From: Halobellus salinus
GTDB lineage: Archaea > Halobacteriota > Halobacteria > Halobacteriales > Haloferacaceae
NCBI RefSeq assembly: GCF_014646875.1
Contig: NZ_BMOC01000007.1
Span: 80,329 to 144,328 of the forward strand
DNA length: 64,000 bases
Direction of reading: 5' to 3'
Of the stretch, positions 25,998 through 34,975 are shown piece after piece. How positions within the stretch are numbered: the stretch's first letter is position 1; every line of letters starts with the position of its first letter. A program made the translations under genes and the position numbers. The notes below the pieces were generated by a model that saw only the letters and a list, made by a program, of their open reading frames with translations, made no database searches and had not been told where the DNA came from.

Positions 25998-26195
25998 GGT
26001 TCGGTTCCGCGCTCGCGTCGACCCGTCATTGAGACACCTATGATTCATCATCGTTATGAACCCTGGGATCGAACCGTCGGTCGATATGTCGGCCGAGCGA
26101 CCGCGTTCCGGTCACCCGCCGGGCCTCACCTCTCGCGTTCCAGTCGTCGACCGCGACCCCGCGGGACCGGGGTGTGACGCCGGGCGCCGACGGGG

Positions 26196-27419
26196 GTGGC
26201 GGTGAGCCGTCTCGAACGGTCGCGCCTCGCACGCTTGGCCCGCTTCGACGCCATCGTCCTCACCTCCGCGCTGTGGTTTCTGGGGAAGTTCGTCCGGTTC
26301 GCGTTCCCGCCGCTGTTCGAGCGGATCGCGGGCGTCTACCAGATCTCCACCGCGGGGCTGGGCACCGCGTTCAGCGGGCTGTTACTCGTGTACGCAGTGT
26401 TGCAGTTCCCTTCGGGGCTGCTCGCCGACCGATTCAGCTCCGTGACCGTCATCGGCGCCGGCGCCACGCTCGCAGCCCTCGGAGCGCTCGCGCTGGCGGT
26501 CGACGCACCCCTCGCCGCGCTGATCGCGGCGATGCTCGTCATCGGTGCGGGGACGGGGACGCTCAAGACCGTCGGGGTCAGACTCCTCTCGCGGACGTAT
26601 CCGCGACAGACCGGGCGGGCGCTCGGGGTGTTCGACACCTTCGGCGCCTTCGGCGGCGTCGCCGCACCCGCGGTAGTGGTCGTCTTCGCCGGGCTCCCCG
26701 GGGTCGTCGGCGCCGGGTGGCGGACCACGTTCCTGCTCGCGGGCGTCGTCGGACTCGTCGTGACCGCGGCGTTCGTCACGCGCGTTCCGGCGCGACTCCC
26801 GGACGGTGCCGACGGAGACGACCGCGATGGGGGTGTGCCGGTCCGGGAGTACGCCGCGATGTTTCGGAGTTGGCGGTTCTCCACCTTCGTGGTGGTGACG
26901 ATCCTGTTCTCCTTTGCGTATAATGCCGTGATCGCGTTTCTCCCGCTGTATCTCATCCGCGAGGCGGGCGTGGCGTCGAACACCGCCAGCCTGCTTTTCA
27001 GCGCGCTGTTCGCGGTGAGTCTGATCCAACTCGTGACCGGCGAGGTCAGCGACCGGACCGGCACGCTCCCCGTGATGGGTGTCACGCTGGGGCTCGCTAC
27101 CCTCGGGTTGGGGTCAGTCGTGGTGCTCACCGGCGTCGCCGGCCCGGTGGCGTTGGGCGCGGCAATTGTCTGTCTGGGGGTCGGATCGCACGGGTACCGC
27201 CCGGTCCGCGGTGCATACCTCATGTCGGCCATCCCGGCGTCGGTGGCCGGCGGGAGCCTCGGCGCGGTTCGGACGCTGCTCATGATCGCCGGGGCGTCGT
27301 CGCCGGCGCTCGTGGGCGTTATCTCCGAGACCGCCGGATTCCGGCCGGCGTTCTGGCTGCTCACCGCGGCGCTCGCGGCTGCGACGGTGCTTTCGGCCGT
27401 TCTCTGGGCGTTCGAGTGA
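26196..27419 (+). CDS. MFS transporter
   Basis: This 407-residue major facilitator has about 12 membrane segments. The loop 2-3 motif reads PSGLLADRFSS, and the equivalent in the second half is VTGEVSDRTGT. TLKTVGVRLLSRTYPRQTGR and VGSHGYRPVRGAYLM suggest the sugar/anion or drug-efflux side of the family, but the substrate cannot be read from the sequence. The GTG at 26196 (or 26202) was chosen to give a short cytoplasmic N-terminus. The PrpB-like gene follows after 64 bases on the same strand. Confidence 0.88.
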   Translation: MAVSRLERSRLARLARFDAIVLTSALWFLGKFVRFAFPPLFERIAGVYQISTAGLGTAFSGLLLVYAVLQFPSGLLADRFSSVTVIGAGATLAALGALALAVDAPLAALIAAMLVIGAGTGTLKTVGVRLLSRTYPRQTGRALGVFDTFGAFGGVAAPAVVVVFAGLPGVVGAGWRTTFLLAGVVGLVVTAAFVTRVPARLPDGADGDDRDGGVPVREYAAMFRSWRFSTFVVVTILFSFAYNAVIAFLPLYLIREAGVASNTASLLFSALFAVSLIQLVTGEVSDRTGTLPVMGVTLGLATLGLGSVVVLTGVAGPVALGAAIVCLGVGSHGYRPVRGAYLMSAIPASVAGGSLGAVRTLLMIAGASSPALVGVISETAGFRPAFWLLTAALAAATVLSAVLWAFE

Positions 27420-27483
27420 TCGGTGCGACACCCGACGCCGGGGTTTCGGGTGGTATTTTGCACGGGCGATTCTGCAGTGCCGT

Positions 27484-28398
27484 ATGTACGGACGCGAACG
27501 GCTGGCGGCGTCGCTGGCCGCCCCGGAGATCACGGTTGCACCGGGCGTGTACGACGGCATCAGCGCCAGACTGGTCGAACAGCAGGGGTTCGAGACCGGG
27601 TTCCTGTCGGGTGCTGGTGTCTCAAATAGCCGGCTGGCACAGCCCGACGTCGGATTCCTCTCGCTCCCGGATATCGCGGATCTGACCCGCCACTTGGCAG
27701 ACGCGGTTGACATCCCGATTTGGGTCGACGCCGACACCGGGTACGGCAACGCGGTCGGCGTCCACCGGACGGTCCGGCGGCTCGCCGACGCGGGCGCGGC
27801 GGCGGTCATGATCGAGGATCAGGAGTGGCCGAAACGGTGTGGTCACATGGCGGGAAAGTCGGTCGTCCCGTTCGCCGAGGCGGTCGCGAAGGTCGAGGCC
27901 GCCGACGCGGCTCGGCGCGAGCACGCGCCGGAGCTCCTGATCAAGGCGCGGACCGACGCCGCGACCACCCGCGGGCTCGACGAGGCCATCAAGCGGCTCC
28001 GCGCGTTCGCCGACGCCGGTGCCGACATCGTGTTCGCGGACGCGCTCACCTCCGAACCCGATATCCGCCACGTCGCCGCCGAGGTCGACGGCGCCGCCCT
28101 CTCGGTGAACATGGGGTTCGGCGTCCGGAGCCGGCCGACGACGCCGCTGATCCCCGCGCGGAAGCTCGAAGCGATGGGCGTCGACGCCGTGATCTACCCG
28201 CGGCTCATCACCGCGGCGGCGACCGCTGGGATGCAGCGCGCGCTGGGGGAGTTACGGACCGCGATCGACACACCCGAGACCTACGAGGCGCCCGACACCG
28301 TGGTCGACTGGGAGTCGTACATGGATCTCGTCGGGAAACCCGCGGTAGACGACCTCGAAGCGCGGTTCGCGGTAGACGACGAGGAAACGGCCGACTGA
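27484..28398 (+). CDS. Isocitrate lyase/PEP mutase superfamily enzyme (PrpB-like)
   Basis: This 304-residue TIM-barrel enzyme carries the lyase motif WPKRCGHMAGK with the catalytic cysteine at C119, which excludes PEP mutase. Magnesium-binding aspartates are in WVDADTGYGNAV and MIEDQEWPK. VAPGVYDGISARLVEQQGF and GFLSGAGVSNSRL are typical of methylisocitrate or 2,3-dimethylmalate lyases. It probably cleaves a methyl-branched hydroxy-diacid to pyruvate plus a second acid. The PrpF-like gene downstream on the same strand supports a methylcitrate-like route, although the two are now separated by an insertion relic. Confidence 0.88.
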   Translation: MYGRERLAASLAAPEITVAPGVYDGISARLVEQQGFETGFLSGAGVSNSRLAQPDVGFLSLPDIADLTRHLADAVDIPIWVDADTGYGNAVGVHRTVRRLADAGAAAVMIEDQEWPKRCGHMAGKSVVPFAEAVAKVEAADAARREHAPELLIKARTDAATTRGLDEAIKRLRAFADAGADIVFADALTSEPDIRHVAAEVDGAALSVNMGFGVRSRPTTPLIPARKLEAMGVDAVIYPRLITAAATAGMQRALGELRTAIDTPETYEAPDTVVDWESYMDLVGKPAVDDLEARFAVDDEETAD

Positions 28399-28533
28399 CG
28401 TTCGGTCGTTGGAGGTTGTGTTCGGAGACGCGGTGGCTGACCCCGAACCCACCGTTGGTGGGAGTGGAAGGATCTGCACCCGTCTCGTCCTGTCGACTCT
28501 GTCACCGCTTGGGTCTCAGTCCGGCCGTGTTGG

Positions 28534-28840
28534 TTGACATCCTCCCCGCGCTAAAGCACTGTCTCTTACCCATAAGTCCACCAAGTCCCAAACGGACGTT
28601 TTAGACGCTGTCGAACCCAATCTGTCATCGGAAGATCGAGGTGATGAGTGATTCGGGCGGTGATATCTGCGGTGAGGGGTTACTGAATTCGGATAACCGA
28701 GATGGGTAAAAACCGTCGCATAGAGGTATCAGATGGGTAGATACAGGATTTTCGTTCGGATTCATCGATCCTAGCACCGACTCGATTTGTGGGTAAGAGA
28801 CAGCGCTAAAGCACGGGGCTTTCTCCTCGATTCTCCGTAA
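28534..28840. mobile_element. IS200/IS605-like end relic carrying a nested MITE (relic B)
   Basis: TTGACATCCTCCCCG (28534-28548) and the 27-base arm at 28814-28840 (CGGGGCTTTCTCC to TCTCCGTAA) belong to one end sequence, as shown by the intact copy at 56239-56290. It is split by a 245-bp element flanked by direct CGCTAAAGCA copies at 28549-28558 and 28804-28813. That 10-base target is the reverse complement of the one used in relic A. Confidence 0.75.
28559..28803 (-). mobile_element. 245-bp MITE-like element with 10-base target duplication (copy B)
   Basis: Same terminal sequence (CTGTCTCTTACCCA and its complement) as the element at 18436-18679 but in the opposite orientation. The half ending in GGTGGACTTATGG aligns closely with copy A, while the other half has diverged. 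It has no reading frame of note. Confidence 0.88.
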
Positions 28841-29060
28841 GCGGATACCAACCGAAGAACCGCCCTCGGGCGGGACTGGAAGGGGCCGCGGTCTCGACGA
28901 CGGTGACGAGCGCACAGCTCTCGTCAGCCAACCAGAACGCGGAGCGTTCTGGTGAAGGCGGCCGACGTAAGCACCGCAGGCCGTAGGCCGAGGAGCACAA
29001 CGAAGCCCCCGGGTCGAGACCGTGGGGGCTTCCGAGGCCGTCTCCCTGGTGTTCCCACCG
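28841..29060 (+). mobile_element. Probable remnant of the other IS end (GC hairpins)
   Basis: Directly after the arm lies about 200 bases with several short palindromes. They include AGAACGCGGAGCGTTCT near 28936 and a strong hairpin GAAGCCCCCGGGTCGAGACC closed by GTGGGGGCTTC near 29002-29032. This composition resembles the 3' part and right end of haloarchaeal TnpB-type elements, but no TnpB motif can be read, so the assignment is tentative. The relic fills most of the spacer between the PrpB-like and PrpF-like genes. Confidence 0.4.
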
Positions 29061-29133
29061 ATATTACTCCTAACTAAACACTACCCCCAGTCCCGACCCA
29101 ACACCTACGTCGGCGCGGGCTGAATCCGCGGCC

Positions 29134-30297
29134 ATGACCGAACCGGCCGGACAGGGGTCGATCAAGGGGACGGTCCTCCGCGGCGGCACCAGCCGTGGGC
29201 TGTACGTGACGCCCGACCAGCTACCGCCGGCGGGCGACCGGCGGGACGCGCTCCTGATCGAACTGTTTGGGACGCCCGATCCGCTCCAGATCGACGGCAT
29301 CGGCGGGGGCAACTCCCACACCAGCAAGGTGATGATCGTCGAGGCGTCCGATCGCTCCGACGCCGACGTCGACTACACGTTCGGCCAGGTCGGCGTCGAC
29401 ACCGAAGTCGTGGACTGGTCGGGCAACTGCGGGAACCTGACAAGCGGGGTGGGGGTGTTTGCGATCCTGTCGGGGCTCGTCGACGCGGCGGAGCCGTCCA
29501 CGGAACTGCGTCTCTACAACACGAACACGGACACCGACGTCGACCAGGAGATCCCGATTGCCGGTGGGAGGCCCGCGGTCTGCGGCAACTACCGGGTCGA
29601 CGGCATCCCCGGAACGGGCGCCTGTATCGACTCGTACTTCCGGGATCCGGGCGGCGCCGTCACCGGCCGACTGCTCCCGACTGGAAACCGAACCGATACC
29701 CTGCGGGTCGACAGCGACGACTACACCGTCTCGATCGTCGACGCCGCGAACCCGAACGTGTTCCTCCGGGCGCGCGACCTGGGGCTGGACGGGACCGAAC
29801 ACCCCGACGAATTGGCCGGTCCGGATCTGCTCTCGCGGCTGGAACTGCTCCGCGGCGCGGCGTGTGAACGCCTCGGACTCGTCGACGACAGACGCGATGC
29901 CGCCGACGAACGGGCGGCGGTGCCGCAGATCGCGGTGGTGTCGGCGCCGCAGTCCTACGACCGCGTCTCCGGCGGGCGGGTCGACGCCGACGGGATCGAC
30001 GTCACGGCCAGGATCGTGACCACGGGGACGCCGCACCACTCCTATGCGACCACCGGCGCGATGTGTCTGGCCGCCGCGACCCGGATCGACGGAACCCTAC
30101 CGGCGGCGGTCGCTCGCAACGCCGAGAGGAACACGAAGCCGGTCGACGTGACGATCGGTCACCCGAAAGGGACCATCACGATCGGCGTCGAGACGGCGAC
30201 CCGCGACGGGGACCTCGCGGTCGAGCGCGTCCGCGTCGGCCGTACCGCCCGGCGCCTCGTCGAAGGCAAAATGTACTATCGTCGCCCCGTAGAGTGA
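29134..30297 (+). CDS. PrpF-family isomerase
   Basis: This 387-residue protein of the PrpF (2-methylaconitate cis-trans isomerase)/4-oxalomesaconate tautomerase family has the two-lobed diaminopimelate-epimerase fold. Key segments are VLRGGTSRGLYVTPDQL, QIDGIGGGNSHTSKVMIV and the cysteine motif VDWSGNCGNLTSGVG in the first lobe. The second lobe has PHHSYATTGAMCLAAATRI and a C-terminal GRTARRLVEGKMYYR. It should move a double bond in a methylated or keto tricarboxylate. With the PrpB-like lyase upstream it suggests a branched-dicarboxylate pathway; the dehydratase and synthase are not in the window. Confidence 0.9.
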   Translation: MTEPAGQGSIKGTVLRGGTSRGLYVTPDQLPPAGDRRDALLIELFGTPDPLQIDGIGGGNSHTSKVMIVEASDRSDADVDYTFGQVGVDTEVVDWSGNCGNLTSGVGVFAILSGLVDAAEPSTELRLYNTNTDTDVDQEIPIAGGRPAVCGNYRVDGIPGTGACIDSYFRDPGGAVTGRLLPTGNRTDTLRVDSDDYTVSIVDAANPNVFLRARDLGLDGTEHPDELAGPDLLSRLELLRGAACERLGLVDDRRDAADERAAVPQIAVVSAPQSYDRVSGGRVDADGIDVTARIVTTGTPHHSYATTGAMCLAAATRIDGTLPAAVARNAERNTKPVDVTIGHPKGTITIGVETATRDGDLAVERVRVGRTARRLVEGKMYYRRPVE

Positions 30298-30408
30298 CAC
30301 GAACCGCCGGTGTCGGGTCCCGGTCCTCGCCGACCTGGGTGTGCGACATCCGGGATTCGACAACGGCCCGCCTCGGTCGGGCGCCGCGCCGTCGGAGCGA
30401 CGCTGCGG

Positions 30409-31236
30409 TCAGTCGTCGGTCGGGACGCCGTGAACTTCGGGACCGCCGGCGTCCCGGAGGAGGTATCGCGCCGTGACGACGAGTCCGAGCGCGGCCGCAG
30501 CACCGCCCACCGAGACGTACTGGAGGGTCCCGCCGTACACCAGCCGGCCCGCGACCAGCAGCGATACCACCATCACCGCGGCGGTGGCGGCGAGGTACCG
30601 GATGCGGCGGGCGGAGTGACCGCCGGCCCCCGGCGACCAGACCGCCGCGGTCAACAGGGCGGCGTACGTCACCAACCCGGCGAGGTAGTACGCGGCCTGG
30701 ACGGTCGGGCCGAATGACACGAACGTGTGCGGCGCTAACACCACAAGCACCGGGAGCAGGCCGCCCGCCGCCGTCAGGGCGATCCGAACCCGCCCAGTGT
30801 CGGCGTTGTCGGTGCCGTATGTCCACGCCGCGGCGAGCGCCACGCCGGTGAAGATGATCGACGCAGTGCCGAAATGCGCGAGCAACACCGCCCACTGGTA
30901 GGTGGTGACCGTGAGCGCCCCCAGAACGATCTGGGAGGGAAGCAGTATCGTCGCCGCCGCGAGCGCCGCCCGAACCCGGCGGTCGGCGCCGTCGCGCCAC
31001 GCCGTGATCGTGGTGCCGAGGATCACGAATCCGGTGACCATCGCGACGAATCGGTGGAACCACTCGATGAAGCTGCTCCAGTTCGCGGGGAACAACCCGA
31101 GGAAGCCGTCGCAGAGGGGCCACCGCCCCGCGCAGGTCAGCCCCGAACCCGTCGCCGCGGTGTACACCCCGAGGACCATCAGAACGCCTGTGAGCGCGGC
31201 TGAGACACCCACGAGCCGGCGGAGACGCGTATCCAT
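30409..31236 (-). CDS. ctaA: Heme A synthase (CtaA/COX15)
   Basis: This 275-residue integral membrane protein with about eight segments oxidises heme O to heme A for cytochrome oxidase. The loop after helix 1 carries the cysteine pair C35/C42 (GSGLTCAGRWPLCDGF), which marks the cysteine-containing class. Heme-ligand histidines are in FIEWFHRFVAMVTG, AVLLAHFGTASI and VVLAPHTFVSFG. The ATG at 31234-31236 starts a cytoplasmic MDTRLRRLVG typical of the family. The neighbouring genes are not oxidase genes. Confidence 0.92.
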   Translation of the reverse strand: MDTRLRRLVGVSAALTGVLMVLGVYTAATGSGLTCAGRWPLCDGFLGLFPANWSSFIEWFHRFVAMVTGFVILGTTITAWRDGADRRVRAALAAATILLPSQIVLGALTVTTYQWAVLLAHFGTASIIFTGVALAAAWTYGTDNADTGRVRIALTAAGGLLPVLVVLAPHTFVSFGPTVQAAYYLAGLVTYAALLTAAVWSPGAGGHSARRIRYLAATAAVMVVSLLVAGRLVYGGTLQYVSVGGAAAALGLVVTARYLLRDAGGPEVHGVPTDD

Positions 31237-31389
31237 ACCTGTAAGTCGGGGGCGGAGGCACTTACGGATTACTGTGCGGTTTCGGCCATCGTCGACCCGG
31301 CGGTGCAGTGGCGAAAACTCCGGGAGCGCGGCGCGGTTCGGCGGGGCGGGAGTGATGGGAATCAAGTGTCGGTACCGAGAGTGTGGGGT

Positions 31390-32619
31390 ATGACCGACGG
31401 AACGCCGCCGGGGGGATCCGAGGAACGCGGGGGAGCAACACCGGCCGAGGGGGGCGGGGACAGTGACACCAACGGGTCGCAACTCTCTCACCGCCGGGAA
31501 CGGCTGTCGGCGTTTCTCGACCGGGAGGGGCTCGATGCGGTCTGGTTCGGAAAACCCAACTCCTTCGCGTGGCTCACCGGCGGCAGCAACGTGGTCGACC
31601 GCGACGCCGACGTCGGCGTGGCGGCCGCGGGCTACCACCGGGAGAAGGGGTTCGTGGTCGTCACGACCAACATCGAGGCCGACCGCCTCGCCGACGAGGA
31701 GGTGCCCGCGGCGTTCGAAGTCGAGTCGACGCCGTGGTACGAGTCGTCGCTTTCATCCGCGGTCGCCGACGCGACGCCCGGCGACGGCGCGGCCGACTTC
31801 GACGTACCGGGGCTCGACTCCCTGGACGCGAGCCGGCTCCGTCGCCCGCTGTCCGCGGGGGACATCGAGCGGTATCGGGCGCTCGGCCGGGACGTCGCGA
31901 CGGCGCTGGAACGGGTCGCGGTCGAACTCCAACCCGACGACACCGAGAGCGAGGTCGCTTCGGGGCTCCGAGTCGCGCTGTCGGCACGGGGAATCGAGGC
32001 GCCGGTGGTGTTGGTGGGGGGTGCCGAACGGGCGCAGTCGTACCGCCACTACACCCCGTCGCGGGCGGAACTCGGGGGGTACGCGTTGCTGTCGGTGACG
32101 GCCGAGCGCGGTGGACGCTACGCCAGCGCGACCCGGACGGTCGCGTTCGACAACGCCCCCGAGTGGCTCGACGACCGGCACCACAAAGCGATGCGGGTGG
32201 AGGCGACCGCGCTGGCGGCGACGGTGCGCGCAAGCGGCGGGAGCGGCGGGAGCGCCAACGACTCCGGGAGCGACGACGGGAACGGTGACGCCGGGGACGT
32301 CTTCGACGCGATCGCCGACGCCTACGACCACCTCGGAGAGCCCGGCGAGTGGCGGAGCCACCACCAGGGCGGCGCGGCGGGCTTCGCCGGCCGGGAGTGG
32401 GTCGCGACGCCCGACGGCGACGAGCGGGTCGATACCCCGATGGCGTACGCGTACAACCCCACGGTTCGAGGCGCGAAATCAGAGGATACCGTGCTCGTCA
32501 CTGGTGATGGGCTTGAGGTCCTGACACGAACCGGTGAGTGGCCCACCCGGACGGTGTCGTCGCGCCGGGGGGAGGTCACGATCGAACGCCACGCGGTCCG
32601 GCGGTTGGGCGGGGAGTAG
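31390..32619 (+). CDS. M24-family peptidase-like protein, metal site degenerate
   Basis: This 409-residue protein has the creatinase N-terminal domain (RRERLSAFLDREGLDAVWFG then KPNSFAWLTGGSNVV) followed by a pita-bread fold. Expected metal ligands are not all visible. Where active M24 enzymes have DxGxxYxGYxSDxTRT, this one reads TAERGGRYASATRTVAFDN, lacking both aspartates. SHHQGGAAGFAGREW keeps one histidine, and NPTVRGAKSEDTVLVTGDGL keeps a glutamate. It may be a non-peptidase relative with a binding role. The N-terminal 30 residues and a GSGGSANDSGSDDGNGD loop (about 280-300) are low-complexity. Confidence 0.78.
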   Translation: MTDGTPPGGSEERGGATPAEGGGDSDTNGSQLSHRRERLSAFLDREGLDAVWFGKPNSFAWLTGGSNVVDRDADVGVAAAGYHREKGFVVVTTNIEADRLADEEVPAAFEVESTPWYESSLSSAVADATPGDGAADFDVPGLDSLDASRLRRPLSAGDIERYRALGRDVATALERVAVELQPDDTESEVASGLRVALSARGIEAPVVLVGGAERAQSYRHYTPSRAELGGYALLSVTAERGGRYASATRTVAFDNAPEWLDDRHHKAMRVEATALAATVRASGGSGGSANDSGSDDGNGDAGDVFDAIADAYDHLGEPGEWRSHHQGGAAGFAGREWVATPDGDERVDTPMAYAYNPTVRGAKSEDTVLVTGDGLEVLTRTGEWPTRTVSSRRGEVTIERHAVRRLGGE

Positions 32620-32680
32620 GGGTGGGGGCGGCGCCCGGTACTGGGTTCGTCATCCGTCGAACTAGGCTTCGACAGGCACC

Positions 32681-32690
32681 TTTTTTTATG
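32681..32690 (+). promoter_or_regulatory. TATA-like box of the malic enzyme gene
   Basis: TTTTTTTATG lies about 25 bases before the ATG at 32711, fitting a leaderless transcript. Confidence 0.6.
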
Positions 32691-32710
32691 CCGGGGTTGT
32701 CGCCGGGGGT

Positions 32711-34954
32711 ATGGGACTCGACGACGACGCCAGAGACTACCACCGGGAGGAACCGCCCGGAAAGATCGAGATATCCACCACGAAGCCCACCAACACCCAA
32801 CGGGACCTCTCCCTGGCGTACTCCCCGGGCGTCGCGGCGCCGTGCCGCGACATCGACGCCGACCCCTCGCGGGGGTACGAGTACACCGCGAAGGGCAACC
32901 TCGTGGGCGTGGTCTCGAACGGGAGCGCCGTTCTGGGGCTGGGCGACATCGGGGCGCAGGCGTCAAAGCCCGTCATGGAGGGAAAGGGCGTGCTGTTCAA
33001 GCGGTTCGCCGACATCGACGTCTTCGACATCGAACTCGACCTCGACGACCCCGACGAGCTCGTGACCGCGGTGCGGGCGATGGAGCCGACGTTCGGCGGC
33101 ATCAACCTCGAGGATATCAAAGCCCCGGAGTGTTTCGAGGTCGAAGACCGGTTGCGGGAGGCGATGGACGTGCCCGTGTTCCACGACGACCAGCACGGGA
33201 CCGCGATCATCACCGGGGCGGCGCTCCTGAACGCCGTCGACGTGGCCGGGAAGTCGCTTGACGAGCTCGATGTGGTGTTCTCCGGGGCCGGGGCGTCGGC
33301 GATCGCGACCGCGCGGTTCTACACCTCGCTCGGCGTTCCCGAGGAGAACATCGTGATGTGTGACTCCTCCGGCGTCATCGGCACCGACCGCGAGGGGCTC
33401 AACGAGTACAAGTCCCAGTTCGCGTCGGACATCGGCGCGGACACCCTCGAAGGGGCGATGGTGGACGCCGACGTGTTTGTGGGGCTGTCGGTCGGCGGGA
33501 TCGTCTCGCGGGACATGGTGGCGTCGATGGCGGACAACCCCATCGTCTTCGCCATGGCGAACCCCGACCCCGAGATCGGCTACGAGGACGCGAAGGCCGC
33601 CCGCGACGACACCGTGATCACGGCGACCGGGCGGTCGGACTACCCCAACCAGGTCAACAACGTGCTGGGGTTCCCGTTCATCTTCCGCGGGGCGCTCGAC
33701 GTGCGCGCGACCGAGATCAACGAGGATATGAAGCGGGCGGCCGCGGAGGCGCTCGCGGAGCTGGCCCGGCAGGACGTCCCCGACGCGGTGGTGAAAGCCT
33801 ACGGCGACCAGCCGCTGCAGTACGGCCCCGACTACGTCATCCCGAAGCCGCTGGATCCGCGGGTCCTCTTCGAGGTCGCGCCCGCGGTCGCCGAAGCCGC
33901 CATGGACGCCGGGTGTGCCCGGACCGAGGTCGACCTCCAGGCCTACGAGGAGCGGCTGGAGGCGCGGCTCGGGAAATCGAGGGAGATGATGCGGGTCGTC
34001 CTCAACAAGGCGAAATCCGACCCCAAGCGGGTCGCGTTGGCGGAGGGCGGCGACGAGAAGATGATCCGCGCGGCCTACCAGATGCAGGAACAGGGGATCG
34101 CCGAACCCGTGTTGGTGGGCGACCCCGACGAGATCGCCGAGACCGCGGCGGAGTTCGGGCTCGAGTTCGACCCCGAGATCGTCCACCCCGCCAACGGCGA
34201 GTGGGACCACTACGCCGACCACCTCTACGAACTCCGCCAACGCAAGGGGATCACGAAGCGAGAGGCCCACGACATGATCCGCGGGAACTCCAACGCCTTC
34301 GCGAGCGTCATGGTCGAGCGCGGCGACGCCGACGCCATGCTCACCGGGCTGACCCACCACTACCCCTCGGCGCTCCGGCCGCCGTTGGAGATCATCGGCA
34401 CGGCGCCCGACGCCAACTACGCCGCCGGCGTGTACATGCTCACGTTCAAAAACCGGGTGATCTTCGCGGCCGACACCACCGTGAACCTCGACCCCGACTC
34501 CGGAGTGTTGGCGGAGATCACCCGCCACACCGGCGAGCTCGCCCGGCGGTTCAACGTCGAGCCGCGGGCGGCGATGCTGTCGTACTCGAACTTCGGGAGC
34601 GTCGAGAACGCCGACACCCGGAAGATCCGCGAGGCGGTCTCGGAACTCCACGCCGACGACGCGGTGGACTTCCCGGTTGACGGCGAGATGCAGGCCGACA
34701 CCGCGGTGGTCGAGGAGATACTCACCGGCACCTACGAGTTCTCACAGCTCGACGAGCCCGCGAACGTGCTCGTGTTCCCCAACCTCGAGTCGGGGAACAT
34801 CGGGTACAAACTGCTCCAGCGGCTCGGCGGCGCGGAGGCCATCGGGCCGATGCTGGTGGGCATGGACAAACCCGTCCACGTGCTCCAGCGCGGCGACGAG
34901 GTGAAAGACATCGTCAACCTCGCGGGCGTCGCCGTCGTCGACGCCCAAGGGTAA
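32711..34954 (+). CDS. maeB: NADP-dependent malic enzyme with phosphotransacetylase-like domain
   Basis: This 747-residue MaeB-type enzyme decarboxylates malate to pyruvate with reduction of NADP. Residues 1-430 form the malic enzyme: SLAYSPGVAAPCRDI, the catalytic-lysine region LEDIKAPECFEVEDRLREAM, VPVFHDDQHGTAIITGAALL, nucleotide loop FSGAGASAIATARFY, and ANPDPEIGYEDAKAARDDTV. Residues about 440-747 resemble phosphotransacetylase (RVALAEGGDEKMIRAAYQMQ to NVLVFPNLESGNIGYKLLQR). This domain is usually regulatory, binding acetyl-CoA, rather than catalytic. The fusion is the standard prokaryotic MaeB layout. Confidence 0.96.
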   Translation: MGLDDDARDYHREEPPGKIEISTTKPTNTQRDLSLAYSPGVAAPCRDIDADPSRGYEYTAKGNLVGVVSNGSAVLGLGDIGAQASKPVMEGKGVLFKRFADIDVFDIELDLDDPDELVTAVRAMEPTFGGINLEDIKAPECFEVEDRLREAMDVPVFHDDQHGTAIITGAALLNAVDVAGKSLDELDVVFSGAGASAIATARFYTSLGVPEENIVMCDSSGVIGTDREGLNEYKSQFASDIGADTLEGAMVDADVFVGLSVGGIVSRDMVASMADNPIVFAMANPDPEIGYEDAKAARDDTVITATGRSDYPNQVNNVLGFPFIFRGALDVRATEINEDMKRAAAEALAELARQDVPDAVVKAYGDQPLQYGPDYVIPKPLDPRVLFEVAPAVAEAAMDAGCARTEVDLQAYEERLEARLGKSREMMRVVLNKAKSDPKRVALAEGGDEKMIRAAYQMQEQGIAEPVLVGDPDEIAETAAEFGLEFDPEIVHPANGEWDHYADHLYELRQRKGITKREAHDMIRGNSNAFASVMVERGDADAMLTGLTHHYPSALRPPLEIIGTAPDANYAAGVYMLTFKNRVIFAADTTVNLDPDSGVLAEITRHTGELARRFNVEPRAAMLSYSNFGSVENADTRKIREAVSELHADDAVDFPVDGEMQADTAVVEEILTGTYEFSQLDEPANVLVFPNLESGNIGYKLLQRLGGAEAIGPMLVGMDKPVHVLQRGDEVKDIVNLAGVAVVDAQG

Positions 34955-34975
34955 GTTCGGGACGGGACCCGGCGA

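Noticed and set aside
28841..29060. TnpB coding remnant
   Set aside because: The composition and hairpins suggest an IS right end, but no zinc-ribbon or RuvC motif can be read in any frame, so no tnpB fragment is called.
32963..34651. Minus-strand open frame of 562 codons over the malic enzyme
   Set aside because: Antisense shadow of a conserved gene; composition unlike halophilic proteins.
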